Positions 6,470-13,257 of a DNA stretch of 14,283 bases are shown here, piece by piece. Numbering within the stretch: position 1 is the stretch's first letter; the number at the start of each line of letters is the position of its first letter. Source of the stretch: an uncultured Collinsella sp. (GTDB lineage Bacteria; Actinomycetota; Coriobacteriia; Coriobacteriales; Coriobacteriaceae). Location of the stretch: positions 1-14,283 of the forward strand of contig CAADSV010000211.1 in the NCBI GenBank assembly GCA_900751665.1. The letters are read 5' to 3'. The notes beneath the pieces were generated by a model. It did not search any database, was not told the DNA's origin, and saw nothing but the letters and a program-made list of their open reading frames with translations. A program made the translations under genes and the position numbers.

Positions 6470-6613
6470 CTATTGTCCCACATGCGACATGGCCCACAGC
6501 ATCGCAATGCAAAGCACCGCCATCAATCCCGTGCACACGGCAGCGATCACGGAATCGCCCATGCGCCTTCCCAACGACCGCGGCTCACGCACTTGCCCTG
6601 TTCCGTACATCAT
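6470..6613 (-). CDS. 47-residue single-span membrane miniprotein
   Basis: A short gene with an unusually good ribosome site: AAGGAGGAG four bases before ATG 6613 (a second ATG follows at once). The product has a polar, Arg-rich N-terminus (VREPRSLGRRMGD) and one hydrophobic segment, SVIAAVCTGLMAVLCIAMLW (21-40), then a short tail AMSHVGQ. By the positive-inside rule the N-terminus would be cytoplasmic. I do not recognise a family. A longer in-frame start at 6679 has no ribosome site and is rejected. It lies upstream of rsmJ on the same strand. The strong ribosome site and clean membrane segment support a real gene; function is unknown. Confidence 0.6.
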   Translation of the reverse strand: MMYGTGQVREPRSLGRRMGDSVIAAVCTGLMAVLCIAMLWAMSHVGQ

Positions 6614-6841
6614 GGCTCCTCCTTGAGACCAGCTCCTTGTTACGGCCTCATCATCGCAGCGCCGCACATGGGCTGCCATCGATTTGGCTTACGTCCAGCT
6701 TTCCTTTTTGAAAGGTTGGACCGTACAGGCAAGAGACGCTTTCAAACGCATGCATCGCCGCGTTGAACTACAATGTGCTTCACCATATGTGCAGTACATT
6801 GGGTGCGCCAAGTTGGCGTACTCGTATCGAAAGGACCAGCC

Positions 6842-7243
6842 ATGAGCTTCACTCGCAAGACTCTCAAAATCCTTGCTCTCATCTACTTTGTTTTGGGCAT
6901 CGCCAGCCTCGTCACCGCCGGCGTCGGTATCGCCACGGGCGGTCTCGATTCCACGTACGGTTCGTACGCCACGCTCGCAGCGGTCGTGCTTATCGCCAAG
7001 GGTCTCGTCGACCTTGCCGCAGGCGTCGCCGGTATCAAGGGCGCCAACAAGCCTTCGCAGGTGGACGGCGCGTTTAAGCTCGGTATTGTTGCCGCGGTCG
7101 CCACGCTTGCCCAAGCGGTGCTCACGCTTCCCGCGTTTGGCGGCGACGCCATCAACTATGGCGCCTTTGTCATCGTGGTCTACGACCTGTTCTTTATTCA
7201 GCAGGCGCACGCCGTCAAGGCCGAGAACAAGGACCGCCTGTAA
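6842..7243 (+). CDS. Small four-helix membrane protein, function unknown
   Basis: A 133-residue integral membrane protein with four predicted helices, about residues 8-31, 42-64, 77-97 and 106-121, a short basic N-terminus (MSFTRKTLK) and a charged C-tail (KAENKDRL). There are no catalytic motifs or Cys/His pairs. The start at 6842 has AAAGGA seven bases upstream; the in-frame ATG at 6773 would add a poorly hydrophobic stretch and has no ribosome site. It is a single-gene unit ended by the 15-bp terminator at 7282-7317. I recognise no named family; similar short membrane proteins with four helices are common in Coriobacteria and their role is not known. Confidence 0.8.
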   Translation: MSFTRKTLKILALIYFVLGIASLVTAGVGIATGGLDSTYGSYATLAAVVLIAKGLVDLAAGVAGIKGANKPSQVDGAFKLGIVAAVATLAQAVLTLPAFGGDAINYGAFVIVVYDLFFIQQAHAVKAENKDRL

Positions 7244-7281
7244 GCGCTCGCTTCTCATAACCTCTGCAGCCAAGCAACTAA

Positions 7282-7317
7282 AAAGGGCCGATCGCGCATC
7301 TCCGCGGTCGGCCCTTT
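7282..7317. terminator. Bidirectional intrinsic terminator
   Basis: AAAGGGCCGATCGCG pairs along 15 positions (one G-T wobble) with CGCGGTCGGCCCTTT around the six-base loop CATCTC, with T runs on the 3' side in both directions. It lies 39 bases after the plus-strand membrane protein and also faces transcripts from rlmA. Confidence 0.85.
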
Positions 7318-7333
7318 ACGTTTGCCCAGATAA

Positions 7334-7370
7334 AACCTACCAAAATAAACCTGTCCCTTTTTGGTAGGTT
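7334..7370. repeat. 12-bp inverted repeat at the 3' end of rlmA
   Basis: AACCTACCAAAA (7334-7345) and TTTTGGTAGGTT (7359-7370) are exact complements around a 13-base loop containing TGTCCC. It begins two bases after the rlmA stop codon. It could act as a weak terminator for rlmA, but the GGTAG foot and the GGGAC(A) loop also match the intergenic repeat style seen at 2437-2535 and 8244-8301. Confidence 0.6.
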
Positions 7371-7371
7371 G

Positions 7372-8187
7372 TTAGTTGTGGCGGTACTCGGCGATGATGA
7401 AGTCGATATCGGTTTGGAGCGTGTCCAGGTTTGCCAGGCGCTCTTTGTCGGCAGGGCGTGTGCGGTAGTAGTACGGCGTCATCTGGAACACCGCTTCGAT
7501 GTCGGCCTGGGTCTGAAGCGTAATATTCGCAGACACCCGCTGCGTTCCGACCAACTCGAGCTCGGTGGTCTGCGGCAGCTTCTCGTCGTTAAGGTACGGA
7601 GTATCGTAGAGCACTTCCTTAAGCCCAAACAGATGGCGGGCACCCGGCACCACGGTGTAGAGCGAGCCCTCGGGCGCCAGCACGCGGGCAAACTCGCGCT
7701 CGTTAAAGGGAGCGAAGAGCTCGGTCACCATATCGAAGGCGCCATCGGCCACGGGGATGTCCTTCATGTTGGCCACGAAGTAGGTCGCATCGCCGCGCTT
7801 GGCGGCAAGGCGCACCATCTCTTTGCCCAAATCGAGCCCGTAAGCGTCCACGCCCGGCACCGCGCCCATGGCACTAGTGTAGTAGCCCTCGCCGCAGCAA
7901 ATATCGAGCAGCGTCATGGAGCCATTCGTAGACGCGGCGCGCCCAGACGCCTGCTTGCGCACCAGCTCGACCATCGCATCGCACAACGGCGCATAGTAAC
8001 CGCGGTTCAAAAAGTCACGACGGCTGCGCGCCTGTGACTTGGGATCGCCCATAGAGTCGCCGCTCTTGGACGAGCGCAGTAGGTACAGATAGCCCTCGCG
8101 CGCACGGTCAAACCGGTGTCCGCCCGCGCATGCAGCACCGCGCTCGTTATCCACCAGTGGCTCATGGCAAACGGGACACAACAACAT
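7372..8187 (-). CDS. rlmA: RlmA-type 23S rRNA (guanine-N1)-methyltransferase
   Basis: A 271-residue protein with the domain layout of RlmA. A zinc-binding N-terminal finger has C4, C7, C20 and H24 (CPVC, then CAGGH). The linker FDRAREGYLYLL and the GDPKSQARSRRDFLNRGYYAPL segment are family hallmarks. Then comes a class I SAM methyltransferase domain with motif I LLDICCGEGYYT and a later MTPYYYRTRPADKE segment. RlmA enzymes methylate G745 (type I) or G748 (type II, TlrB, tylosin resistance) in hairpin 35 of 23S rRNA; Gram-positive members are usually type II, but I cannot fix the target base here. ATG 8187 has AAGGAG five bases upstream. It is divergent from a MATE pump across a 178-base gap that holds a large palindrome. 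Confidence 0.87.
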   Translation of the reverse strand: MLLCPVCHEPLVDNERGAACAGGHRFDRAREGYLYLLRSSKSGDSMGDPKSQARSRRDFLNRGYYAPLCDAMVELVRKQASGRAASTNGSMTLLDICCGEGYYTSAMGAVPGVDAYGLDLGKEMVRLAAKRGDATYFVANMKDIPVADGAFDMVTELFAPFNEREFARVLAPEGSLYTVVPGARHLFGLKEVLYDTPYLNDEKLPQTTELELVGTQRVSANITLQTQADIEAVFQMTPYYYRTRPADKERLANLDTLQTDIDFIIAEYRHN

Positions 8188-8243
8188 GGCAACTCCTTAG
8201 CGCGAACAACACAACGCCCACCATTGTCGCACGCCTTCCCCAC

Positions 8244-8301
8244 CTAGTCATTGGGGACGTTCTTGAAGGACTAGTCGTTTAAGAACGTCCCCAATGACTA
8301 G
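8244..8301. repeat. 58-bp near-perfect palindrome between rlmA and the MATE gene
   Basis: Two 21-base arms (8244-8264 and 8281-8301) are exact complements. Each contains the core TTGGGGACGTTCTT or its complement. The 16-base centre is itself built around GACTAGTC (8269-8276), exactly at the midpoint, so all 29 positions of each half pair except one G-G mismatch and one G-T wobble. GACTAGTCG occurs again at 8296-8304. There is no T run, and it lies upstream of both neighbouring genes, so it is not a normal terminator. It is probably a member of a dispersed non-coding repeat family. Confidence 0.8.
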
Positions 8302-8365
8302 TCGATTAGGAGTATCATCATCTGCGCAAATAAGCACGAAAGAGCATATTAGAGATTGAGAGCGT

Positions 8366-9748
8366 ATGGCTGACACCGTATCTAAGCACATTGACATGAC
8401 CACCGGCTCGCTGTGGCGCAATATTCCCCTGTTCGCCTTCCCCGTGGCCGCCACGAGCATCTTGGAGCAACTGTCGAACCTCATCGCCACGGTCATCATC
8501 GGTAACTTCTCGGGCGACCAGGGAACCCTCGCCATGGCGGCGGTCGGCTCCAATGTTCCGCTTACCAGTCTTATGCTCAACCTGTTTATTGGCATGTCGC
8601 TTGGCTCCAACGTGGTCATCGCCAACGCTATCGGCCGCAACGATCAGAACATGGTCAAACGCGCCGTCCATACCTCGATTTTAATGGCGCTCGTGGGCTT
8701 TGTCGTCATCGCGCTGGGCGAGATCTTTGCTGAGCCCATGCTCGCCGCGCTCAACGTTCCCGCCGAAACCATGCCGCTCGCTTCGCTCTACCTACGCGTC
8801 TTTTTGCTCAGCATGCCCTCGATTTTGCTCTACAACTTTGAGGCCGCGATCTTCCGCTCCGTCGGCATCACCCGCATGCCGCTGCAGGCGCTTGCCGTGT
8901 CCACCGTCCTCAACATTGGCCTGGACCTCATCTTTGTCCCCGTACTCCACTGGGGCGTCGCGGGCGTCGCCATCGCCACCGCCATCGCCTACACCGTCAG
9001 CGCCGCTACGCTCTTTATCCGCCTGCTCAAGACCGACTCCGTCGTCCGTGTCACCCCGCGCGACCTGGCTATCGACCCCGTCGCCCTCAAGCGCATCGTC
9101 AAGATCGGCCTGCCCGCCGGCATCCAAAGCGCCGTCTTTGCTGTCGCCAACATCATCATCCAGTCTGCCATCAACAGTCTGGGCACCGAGGTCATGGCCG
9201 CATCGAGCGCCGCCATGAGCCTGGAGTACGTGTGCTACAACCTGCTCAACAGCTTTAGCCAGGCTTGCACCACCTTTGTGGGACAAAACCACGGTGCCCG
9301 CCAGATCGACCGCTGCACCAAGACGCTCAAGGTCTGCCTGGTCGAAGGCGGCATCGTTGCACTCACCACGATTATCGTTATTGTCGGTCTGGGGCGCGAG
9401 ATCCTATCGCTGTTCAACAGCGACCCCAACATCGTCTCGATCGGCTATATCCGCGTGTGTTCGATCTTCCCGGCGTACGCCTTTAGCATGTTCTACGAAA
9501 ACATGTCAGGCTACCTGCGCGGCTTTGGTATCTCGCTCACCCCCGCCCTCATCACCATGATCTGCGTCTGCGGCATCCGCTTCTATTGGGTGTTCTGCGT
9601 GTTCCCGCACTTCCGCACCTTCGCGAACGTCATGATGGTTTACCCCATCAGCCTGGGCACCACGGCGTTCTTTATGGTCGTGGCGGTATTGCTCTGCCAC
9701 CCGGCACGCACCTATCGCGCCACCCAAGCCAAAGCGACAGCCCGCTAA
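8366..9748 (+). CDS. MATE family efflux transporter
   Basis: A 460-residue polytopic membrane protein of the MATE family (normal length, about 12 helices), which exports drugs or metabolites using a Na+ or H+ gradient. The N-terminal DMTTGSLWRNIPLFAFPVA and the EQLSNLIATVIIGNFSG segment are typical of the DinF/NorM-like bacterial branch, as are VGSNVPLTSLMLNLFIGMSLG and ANAIGRND in the first half. The second half repeats the pattern with LPAGIQSAVFAVANIIIQSAIN and FVGQNHGARQ. The start at 8366 has only a weak GAGAG site; ATG 8396 is an alternative that would still keep the full membrane domain. It ends 27 bases from the LysR gene, convergent, with no visible terminator. Substrate cannot be predicted. 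Confidence 0.93.
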   Translation: MADTVSKHIDMTTGSLWRNIPLFAFPVAATSILEQLSNLIATVIIGNFSGDQGTLAMAAVGSNVPLTSLMLNLFIGMSLGSNVVIANAIGRNDQNMVKRAVHTSILMALVGFVVIALGEIFAEPMLAALNVPAETMPLASLYLRVFLLSMPSILLYNFEAAIFRSVGITRMPLQALAVSTVLNIGLDLIFVPVLHWGVAGVAIATAIAYTVSAATLFIRLLKTDSVVRVTPRDLAIDPVALKRIVKIGLPAGIQSAVFAVANIIIQSAINSLGTEVMAASSAAMSLEYVCYNLLNSFSQACTTFVGQNHGARQIDRCTKTLKVCLVEGGIVALTTIIVIVGLGREILSLFNSDPNIVSIGYIRVCSIFPAYAFSMFYENMSGYLRGFGISLTPALITMICVCGIRFYWVFCVFPHFRTFANVMMVYPISLGTTAFFMVVAVLLCHPARTYRATQAKATAR

Positions 9749-9775
9749 ACACCGCACTCAACGCCACGCCAGTCA

Positions 9776-10642
9776 TTAATTGACAATATGCGAGCTCATA
9801 TAGTCGATAAAGCGCCTCGTGGCGATAGGCATGGTGTCCCAGCTGCGCCAGGCGGCCACCACGTCGCGCGAGGGGGCATGCACGATGGGGCGTACGCGAA
9901 TATCGGCCCGCATGCCCTCCACAGTACGACGGTAGAGCATGCTCACGCCCAGGCCCTCCTCCACCATCGCCATGATGGTGTAGTCGTCGGTCACCTCACT
10001 CGTCACGTGCGGCGACAGCCCATGCGCCGCAAATGCATCGAGCACCAGACTCTGTTCGCCCTCATCCAACAGTACAAACGGCTCGGACGCCAGGTCGGCG
10101 AGCGTCACCTTTTCCTTTGCCGCCAGCGGATGCGCGGCCGGCAACAATGCCACCAACTCGTCGTGATAGACCACGCGCTTCTCGAGCCCAGCGGCAAATC
10201 CGCGTGCCGTAAAGCAAAAATCAACCACGCCATCGTGCACCCACTGGGCGTTGCGCGTGTAATCGCCCTGCTTGAGGGTAAAGCGTACGCCCGGGTGCAG
10301 GGCTCCAAAATCGCGGATCACGCGCGGCAATACGGTTCGACTCACGTTGGTAAACGTCGCGATGCGAATATCAGTCGACGAAAGTCCCAGCAGCTCCTGG
10401 CGCTTGCCCTCGAGCTCGGCCTCGGCGGTCACAATCTGGCGCAGGTACGGCAGATATTGTTTACCGTCGCGCGTAAGCGAAACGCCCTGCTTACCGCGCT
10501 CGATAAGCGTGGTGCCCAGCTCGCGCTCGAGCGCCTTGACGGCCTGGCTCACCGCGCTTTGCGTATAGCCCAGCTCGTCGGCCGCACGTTTCAGGCTGCC
10601 GCAATCGACCACCATACAAACAATCTGATACCGCGATGCCAT
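9776..10642 (-). CDS. LysR-type transcriptional regulator
   Basis: A 288-residue LysR-family regulator. The N-terminal winged helix-turn-helix (about 1-60) is clear: GSLKRAADELGYTQSAVSQAVKALE style sequence with AVSQAVKALERELG as the recognition helix and linker. The rest is the effector-binding domain, with DIRIATFTNVSRTVLP starting the first lobe and LGVSMLYRRTVEG near the hinge. Length is normal (about 290-300). ATG 10642 has GGAGG four bases upstream. It is divergent from the EamA transporter gene across 158 bases, the standard arrangement for a LysR regulator that controls its neighbour and itself in response to a small molecule, perhaps the transported substrate. The inducer is unknown. 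Confidence 0.93.
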   Translation of the reverse strand: MASRYQIVCMVVDCGSLKRAADELGYTQSAVSQAVKALERELGTTLIERGKQGVSLTRDGKQYLPYLRQIVTAEAELEGKRQELLGLSSTDIRIATFTNVSRTVLPRVIRDFGALHPGVRFTLKQGDYTRNAQWVHDGVVDFCFTARGFAAGLEKRVVYHDELVALLPAAHPLAAKEKVTLADLASEPFVLLDEGEQSLVLDAFAAHGLSPHVTSEVTDDYTIMAMVEEGLGVSMLYRRTVEGMRADIRVRPIVHAPSRDVVAAWRSWDTMPIATRRFIDYMSSHIVN

Positions 10643-10701
10643 CGTGCCTCCACATCAATGCAGCCGTAAAACGTTTTGCCGGGGCTTTTTCTGCCTACAT
10701 T

Positions 10702-10720
10702 AGTATTTCTTAATCATACT
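10702..10720. promoter_or_regulatory. Candidate LysR operator (T-N11-A type)
   Basis: AGTAT (10702-10706) and ATACT (10716-10720) form an inverted repeat with a 9-base spacer, and contain T10704 to A10716 in the T-N11-A arrangement of LysR boxes. It lies 60 bases from the regulator start and 81 from the transporter start. A second palindrome, AAAACGTTTT (10668-10677), is closer to the regulator gene. Confidence 0.4.
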
Positions 10721-10800
10721 GAAGATACATTCGCTTTACTACATCCACATCTGGGAGCAGAATCCTTTTTGCGAAACCGTTCTGTAACAAAAGGAGTCCC

Positions 10801-11703
10801 ATGGATCGCAAAAAAGCAATCGCGCTCTCATTTTCCGTTCCCGTCGCATGGGGCTTTTCGTATCCCCTCATGAAGATCGGCATGGACAGCATGAACGCCA
10901 CGAACATCGTTGCGCTGCGTTGCATTATCGCCTTTGTGGTCTGCCTGCTGCTCTTCCACAAGCGCGCTTTCCGCATCAACCGCGACCTTATGGTCCGTGC
11001 CGCCATCATCGGCGCCATTATGGCAACCGAGCTCACCTGCATGTGCCTGGGCTCCAGCCTCACCTCTGCCTCCACTGCCGGCTTTTTGCAGAGCCTGACG
11101 GTCGTGATCGTGCCGTTTGCCAACGCCGCCCTGCTGCGTCGCGCCCCCGAGCGCAAAGTGCTCGTCGGCACCGCCATCGTCACCTGCGGTATGTTGCTGC
11201 TCTCGGGCGCAGACTTTACCAGCCTGAATCCCGGCGCGATCATCATGCTGCTCTCGGCCTTTGTCTACGCCGGACACATCATTGTCGCCAAGCGCTTTGT
11301 CGAAGAAGTCGACCCGCTGTCCCTGGGCGTTTGGCAGCTGGGCTTTGGCGGCCTGTTCTCGGGCATCGCCGCATGCGTCTTTGGCGGTTTCACGCTTCCC
11401 GGCACGCCGGGCGAGATTGTGGTCGTCGTCGCGCTCGCACTCATCTGCTCTGCCTATGGCTTTATCACCCAGACGCTCGTGCAGCCCCACGTGCCCGCCG
11501 AGACCACCGGCTTCGCCTTCTCGCTCGAGCCAGTCTGCTCCGCCGTCTTTTCGTTCTTCCTGGTCGGCGAGGTCCTGAGCCCCATCGCCTTCTTTGGCGC
11601 CGCCCTCATCCTAACCGGCGTCATGGTGGCAACCGTCGAGCTTCCGCGCCTCCGCGCACATGGACAAGCTCGCATGGCAGGAGCGCCCGAGCACGTCTCG
11701 TAG
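10801..11703 (+). CDS. EamA (DMT) family transporter
   Basis: A 300-residue membrane protein of the drug/metabolite transporter superfamily with two EamA repeats and about ten helices. The first repeat starts at SFSVPVAWGFSYPLMKIGMD and ends at the loop around RRAPERK, where SASTAGFLQSLTVVIVPF is a clear EamA signature. The second repeat begins near NPGAIIMLLSAFVYAGHI and ends at SLEPVCSAVFSFFLVGEVLS, the conserved EP motif before the last helices. The C-tail is soluble and basic. ATG 10801 has AAAGGAG five bases upstream. Family members export amino acids, nucleobases or other metabolites; the substrate here is unknown, and control by the divergent LysR protein is likely. ung follows after 88 bases on the same strand and could receive readthrough. 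Confidence 0.92.
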   Translation: MDRKKAIALSFSVPVAWGFSYPLMKIGMDSMNATNIVALRCIIAFVVCLLLFHKRAFRINRDLMVRAAIIGAIMATELTCMCLGSSLTSASTAGFLQSLTVVIVPFANAALLRRAPERKVLVGTAIVTCGMLLLSGADFTSLNPGAIIMLLSAFVYAGHIIVAKRFVEEVDPLSLGVWQLGFGGLFSGIAACVFGGFTLPGTPGEIVVVVALALICSAYGFITQTLVQPHVPAETTGFAFSLEPVCSAVFSFFLVGEVLSPIAFFGAALILTGVMVATVELPRLRAHGQARMAGAPEHVS

Positions 11704-11728
11704 ACCCCACTCTTCATACAGCCGTGGC

Positions 11729-11787
11729 GTAAAGGCAACCGGTGCGCCTTTACAATAGATACCGACAGAGTATCTGACGTAAAGGAG
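11729..11787 (+). promoter_or_regulatory. ung leader with alternative hairpins, one pairing the ribosome site
   Basis: CCTTTAC (11747-11753) can pair with GTAAAGG at 11729-11735 (extended to an 8-bp GTAAAGGC/GCCTTTAC stem) or with GTAAAGG at 11779-11785, which contains most of the ung ribosome site AAAGGAG. In the second fold AGATAC (11757-11762) and GTATCT (11770-11775) form the inner stem around a 7-base loop. The folds exclude each other. TACAAT (11751-11756) could also be a -10 element for ung; a transcript starting there would lack the left arm and leave the ribosome site free. Confidence 0.45.
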
Positions 11788-11791
11788 CCCC

Positions 11792-12517
11792 ATGGACGCC
11801 GCGACCCGCGACCGCAACATAGCAACTTGGTTGGGCGATGCGCCACAGCCGGTACGTGACACTACGAACCAGCTGCTCGAACGCATCGCCCTTTTGCGTG
11901 CCGAGCAAACCATCTACCCGGCACAAGACGACATCCTCAATGCCCTCGCCTACACGCCGGCCGACCAGGTCAAGGTTGTCATCTTGGGTCAAGACCCCTA
12001 TCACGGACCCAACCAGGCCATGGGGCTGTCGTTCTCGGTCCCCGCGACGCAAACCAAGTTGCCGCCGAGCCTGCGCAACATCTATAAGGAACTCCAAGCC
12101 GATCTGGGTTGCCCCATTCCCGCCACAGGAGATCTAACGCCATGGGCACAACAGGGCGTCCTGCTTCTCAACACCACGCTCACCGTGCGCGAGCATGCCG
12201 CGAACTCGCATGCCAAACTGGGCTGGAGCACGCTCACCGACTACGTTATCGAACGCTGCTGCCAGCTGCCCCAGCCGGTAGTCTTCTTGGCATGGGGTCG
12301 CTTTGCCCAGCAGATGGTCGAAGGTAAGCTCGTCGCAACTGGTGCGGGCAAGGCAACCGGCAAGTTCTGCCTGGCATCCACGCACCCCTCGCCGCTTTCG
12401 GCCAACCGTGCCACGGCAGAACTCCCCGCCTTTATGGGATCGCGCCCCTTCTCGGCAGCCAATCGGCTACTCGAACAGCACGGCTCGGCCCCCGTCAACT
12501 GGACTTGCCTCGGCTAA
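11792..12517 (+). CDS. ung: Uracil-DNA glycosylase, family 1
   Basis: A 241-residue family 1 uracil-DNA glycosylase, which removes uracil from DNA to start base excision repair. All active-site motifs are present: the water-activating loop GQDPYHG (66-72, catalytic D68), the PPSL segment (91-94), the uracil-binding strand LLLNTTLTV (N127), and the DNA-intercalating loop HPSPLSA (198-204, catalytic H198). The length matches E. coli Ung (229) with a slightly longer N-terminus. ATG 11792 has AAAGGAG four bases upstream. It is 88 bases downstream of the EamA gene and convergent with the dehydrogenase gene, sharing a terminator. The leader may regulate translation by pairing the ribosome site. Confidence 0.97.
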   Translation: MDAATRDRNIATWLGDAPQPVRDTTNQLLERIALLRAEQTIYPAQDDILNALAYTPADQVKVVILGQDPYHGPNQAMGLSFSVPATQTKLPPSLRNIYKELQADLGCPIPATGDLTPWAQQGVLLLNTTLTVREHAANSHAKLGWSTLTDYVIERCCQLPQPVVFLAWGRFAQQMVEGKLVATGAGKATGKFCLASTHPSPLSANRATAELPAFMGSRPFSAANRLLEQHGSAPVNWTCLG

Positions 12518-12531
12518 AAATCGATACATCA

Positions 12532-12567
12532 AAAACGCGCCCGACGGCATTCCATCGGGCGCGTTTT
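12532..12567. terminator. Bidirectional terminator between ung and the dehydrogenase gene
   Basis: AAAACGCGCCCGA (12532-12544) and TCGGGCGCGTTTT (12555-12567) are exact complements, giving a 13-bp GC-rich stem with A/T tracts at the base; GG and CC inside add two pairs after a mismatch. It lies 14 bases after the ung stop and directly abuts the stop codon of the minus-strand dehydrogenase gene, so it can end both transcripts. Confidence 0.85.
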
Positions 12568-13248
12568 CTATTCGGGCCAAATAAATTGTGTGCGACCGGC
12601 CTCGCCGCCATCGATCAGCAGACTCTGCCCGGTCATAAACCGGTTGGTCACGCCCACAAAGTAGATCCACTCGGCGATCTCTTGGGCGGTGGCCCAGCGC
12701 CTAAGCGGCGTGAGCTCCATAATCTGGTTCCACAGGTGCTCGTCTTCCATCACGCAACGGTTGAGCGGCGTGATAACGCCGCCCGGGTCCACACTGTTGG
12801 CGATGGCCTGCGGCGCCAGACGGTTTGCAAGGTTCTTGGTGTAGGCGATAACGCCGCCCTTGCTGGCGGCATAGGCGGGAAACTCCGATCCCGTATGCCC
12901 ACTCGCCGACCCCACATTGACCACGGATTTGATAGTCGGCGCCGGCTTGGCGGCAAGCCCCTCCCCCACAAAGGCATAGCGCTCGGTCACGTTGATGGTG
13001 CCACACAGGTTGGCGGCGATGTCGTCGGCCGAATCCTGCGTACCGGCAACGTTCACGATTACCTGGGGTTCAAGGTCGTCTGGAAACGCGTCCGGCTTGC
13101 GGACATCAACGATCAGATGGCGGTAGCGCTCGTGTTCGATCGTCGATGGCAAAAGATCAAAGCCCACAACCTCGTGGCCCTCATCCAAAAAGCGCTGCAC
13201 GCATGCGGCTCCGATACCGCCCGAAGCGCCCGTGATCAAAACCCGCAT
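12568..13248 (-). CDS. Short-chain dehydrogenase/reductase (SDR)
   Basis: A 226-residue classical-type SDR oxidoreductase. It has the dinucleotide-binding TGASGGIG (6-13), an acidic residue D31 at the end of the second strand that favours NAD(H), the structural NVAG (66-69), catalytic S114 in NVGSASG, and the YAASK motif (Y126, K130), followed by DPGGVITPL and the C-terminal TGQSLLIDGG. It is about 20-30 residues shorter than most classical SDRs, and the Ser-Tyr distance is 12 rather than the usual 13. ATG 13248 has AAGGAG five bases upstream, and the TAA stop of the upstream VUT transporter gene lies within that ribosome site, so the two are almost certainly one operon. The substrate cannot be predicted; a link to queuosine salvage is only suggested by position. 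Confidence 0.9.
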   Translation of the reverse strand: MRVLITGASGGIGAACVQRFLDEGHEVVGFDLLPSTIEHERYRHLIVDVRKPDAFPDDLEPQVIVNVAGTQDSADDIAANLCGTINVTERYAFVGEGLAAKPAPTIKSVVNVGSASGHTGSEFPAYAASKGGVIAYTKNLANRLAPQAIANSVDPGGVITPLNRCVMEDEHLWNQIMELTPLRRWATAQEIAEWIYFVGVTNRFMTGQSLLIDGGEAGRTQFIWPE

Positions 13249-13257
13249 ACTTGCTCC

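Noticed and set aside
6773..6841. Upstream start for the four-helix membrane protein
   Set aside because: No ribosome site lies before ATG 6773, whereas AAAGGA precedes ATG 6842 and the protein then begins with a normal basic N-terminus.
8244..8301. Terminator for the rlmA or MATE gene
   Set aside because: It lies upstream of both genes and has no T run on either side.
10660..10800. Riboswitch or attenuator before the EamA gene
   Set aside because: Only short, weak hairpins such as CAGAA/TTCTG are visible, and the LysR arrangement explains regulation better.
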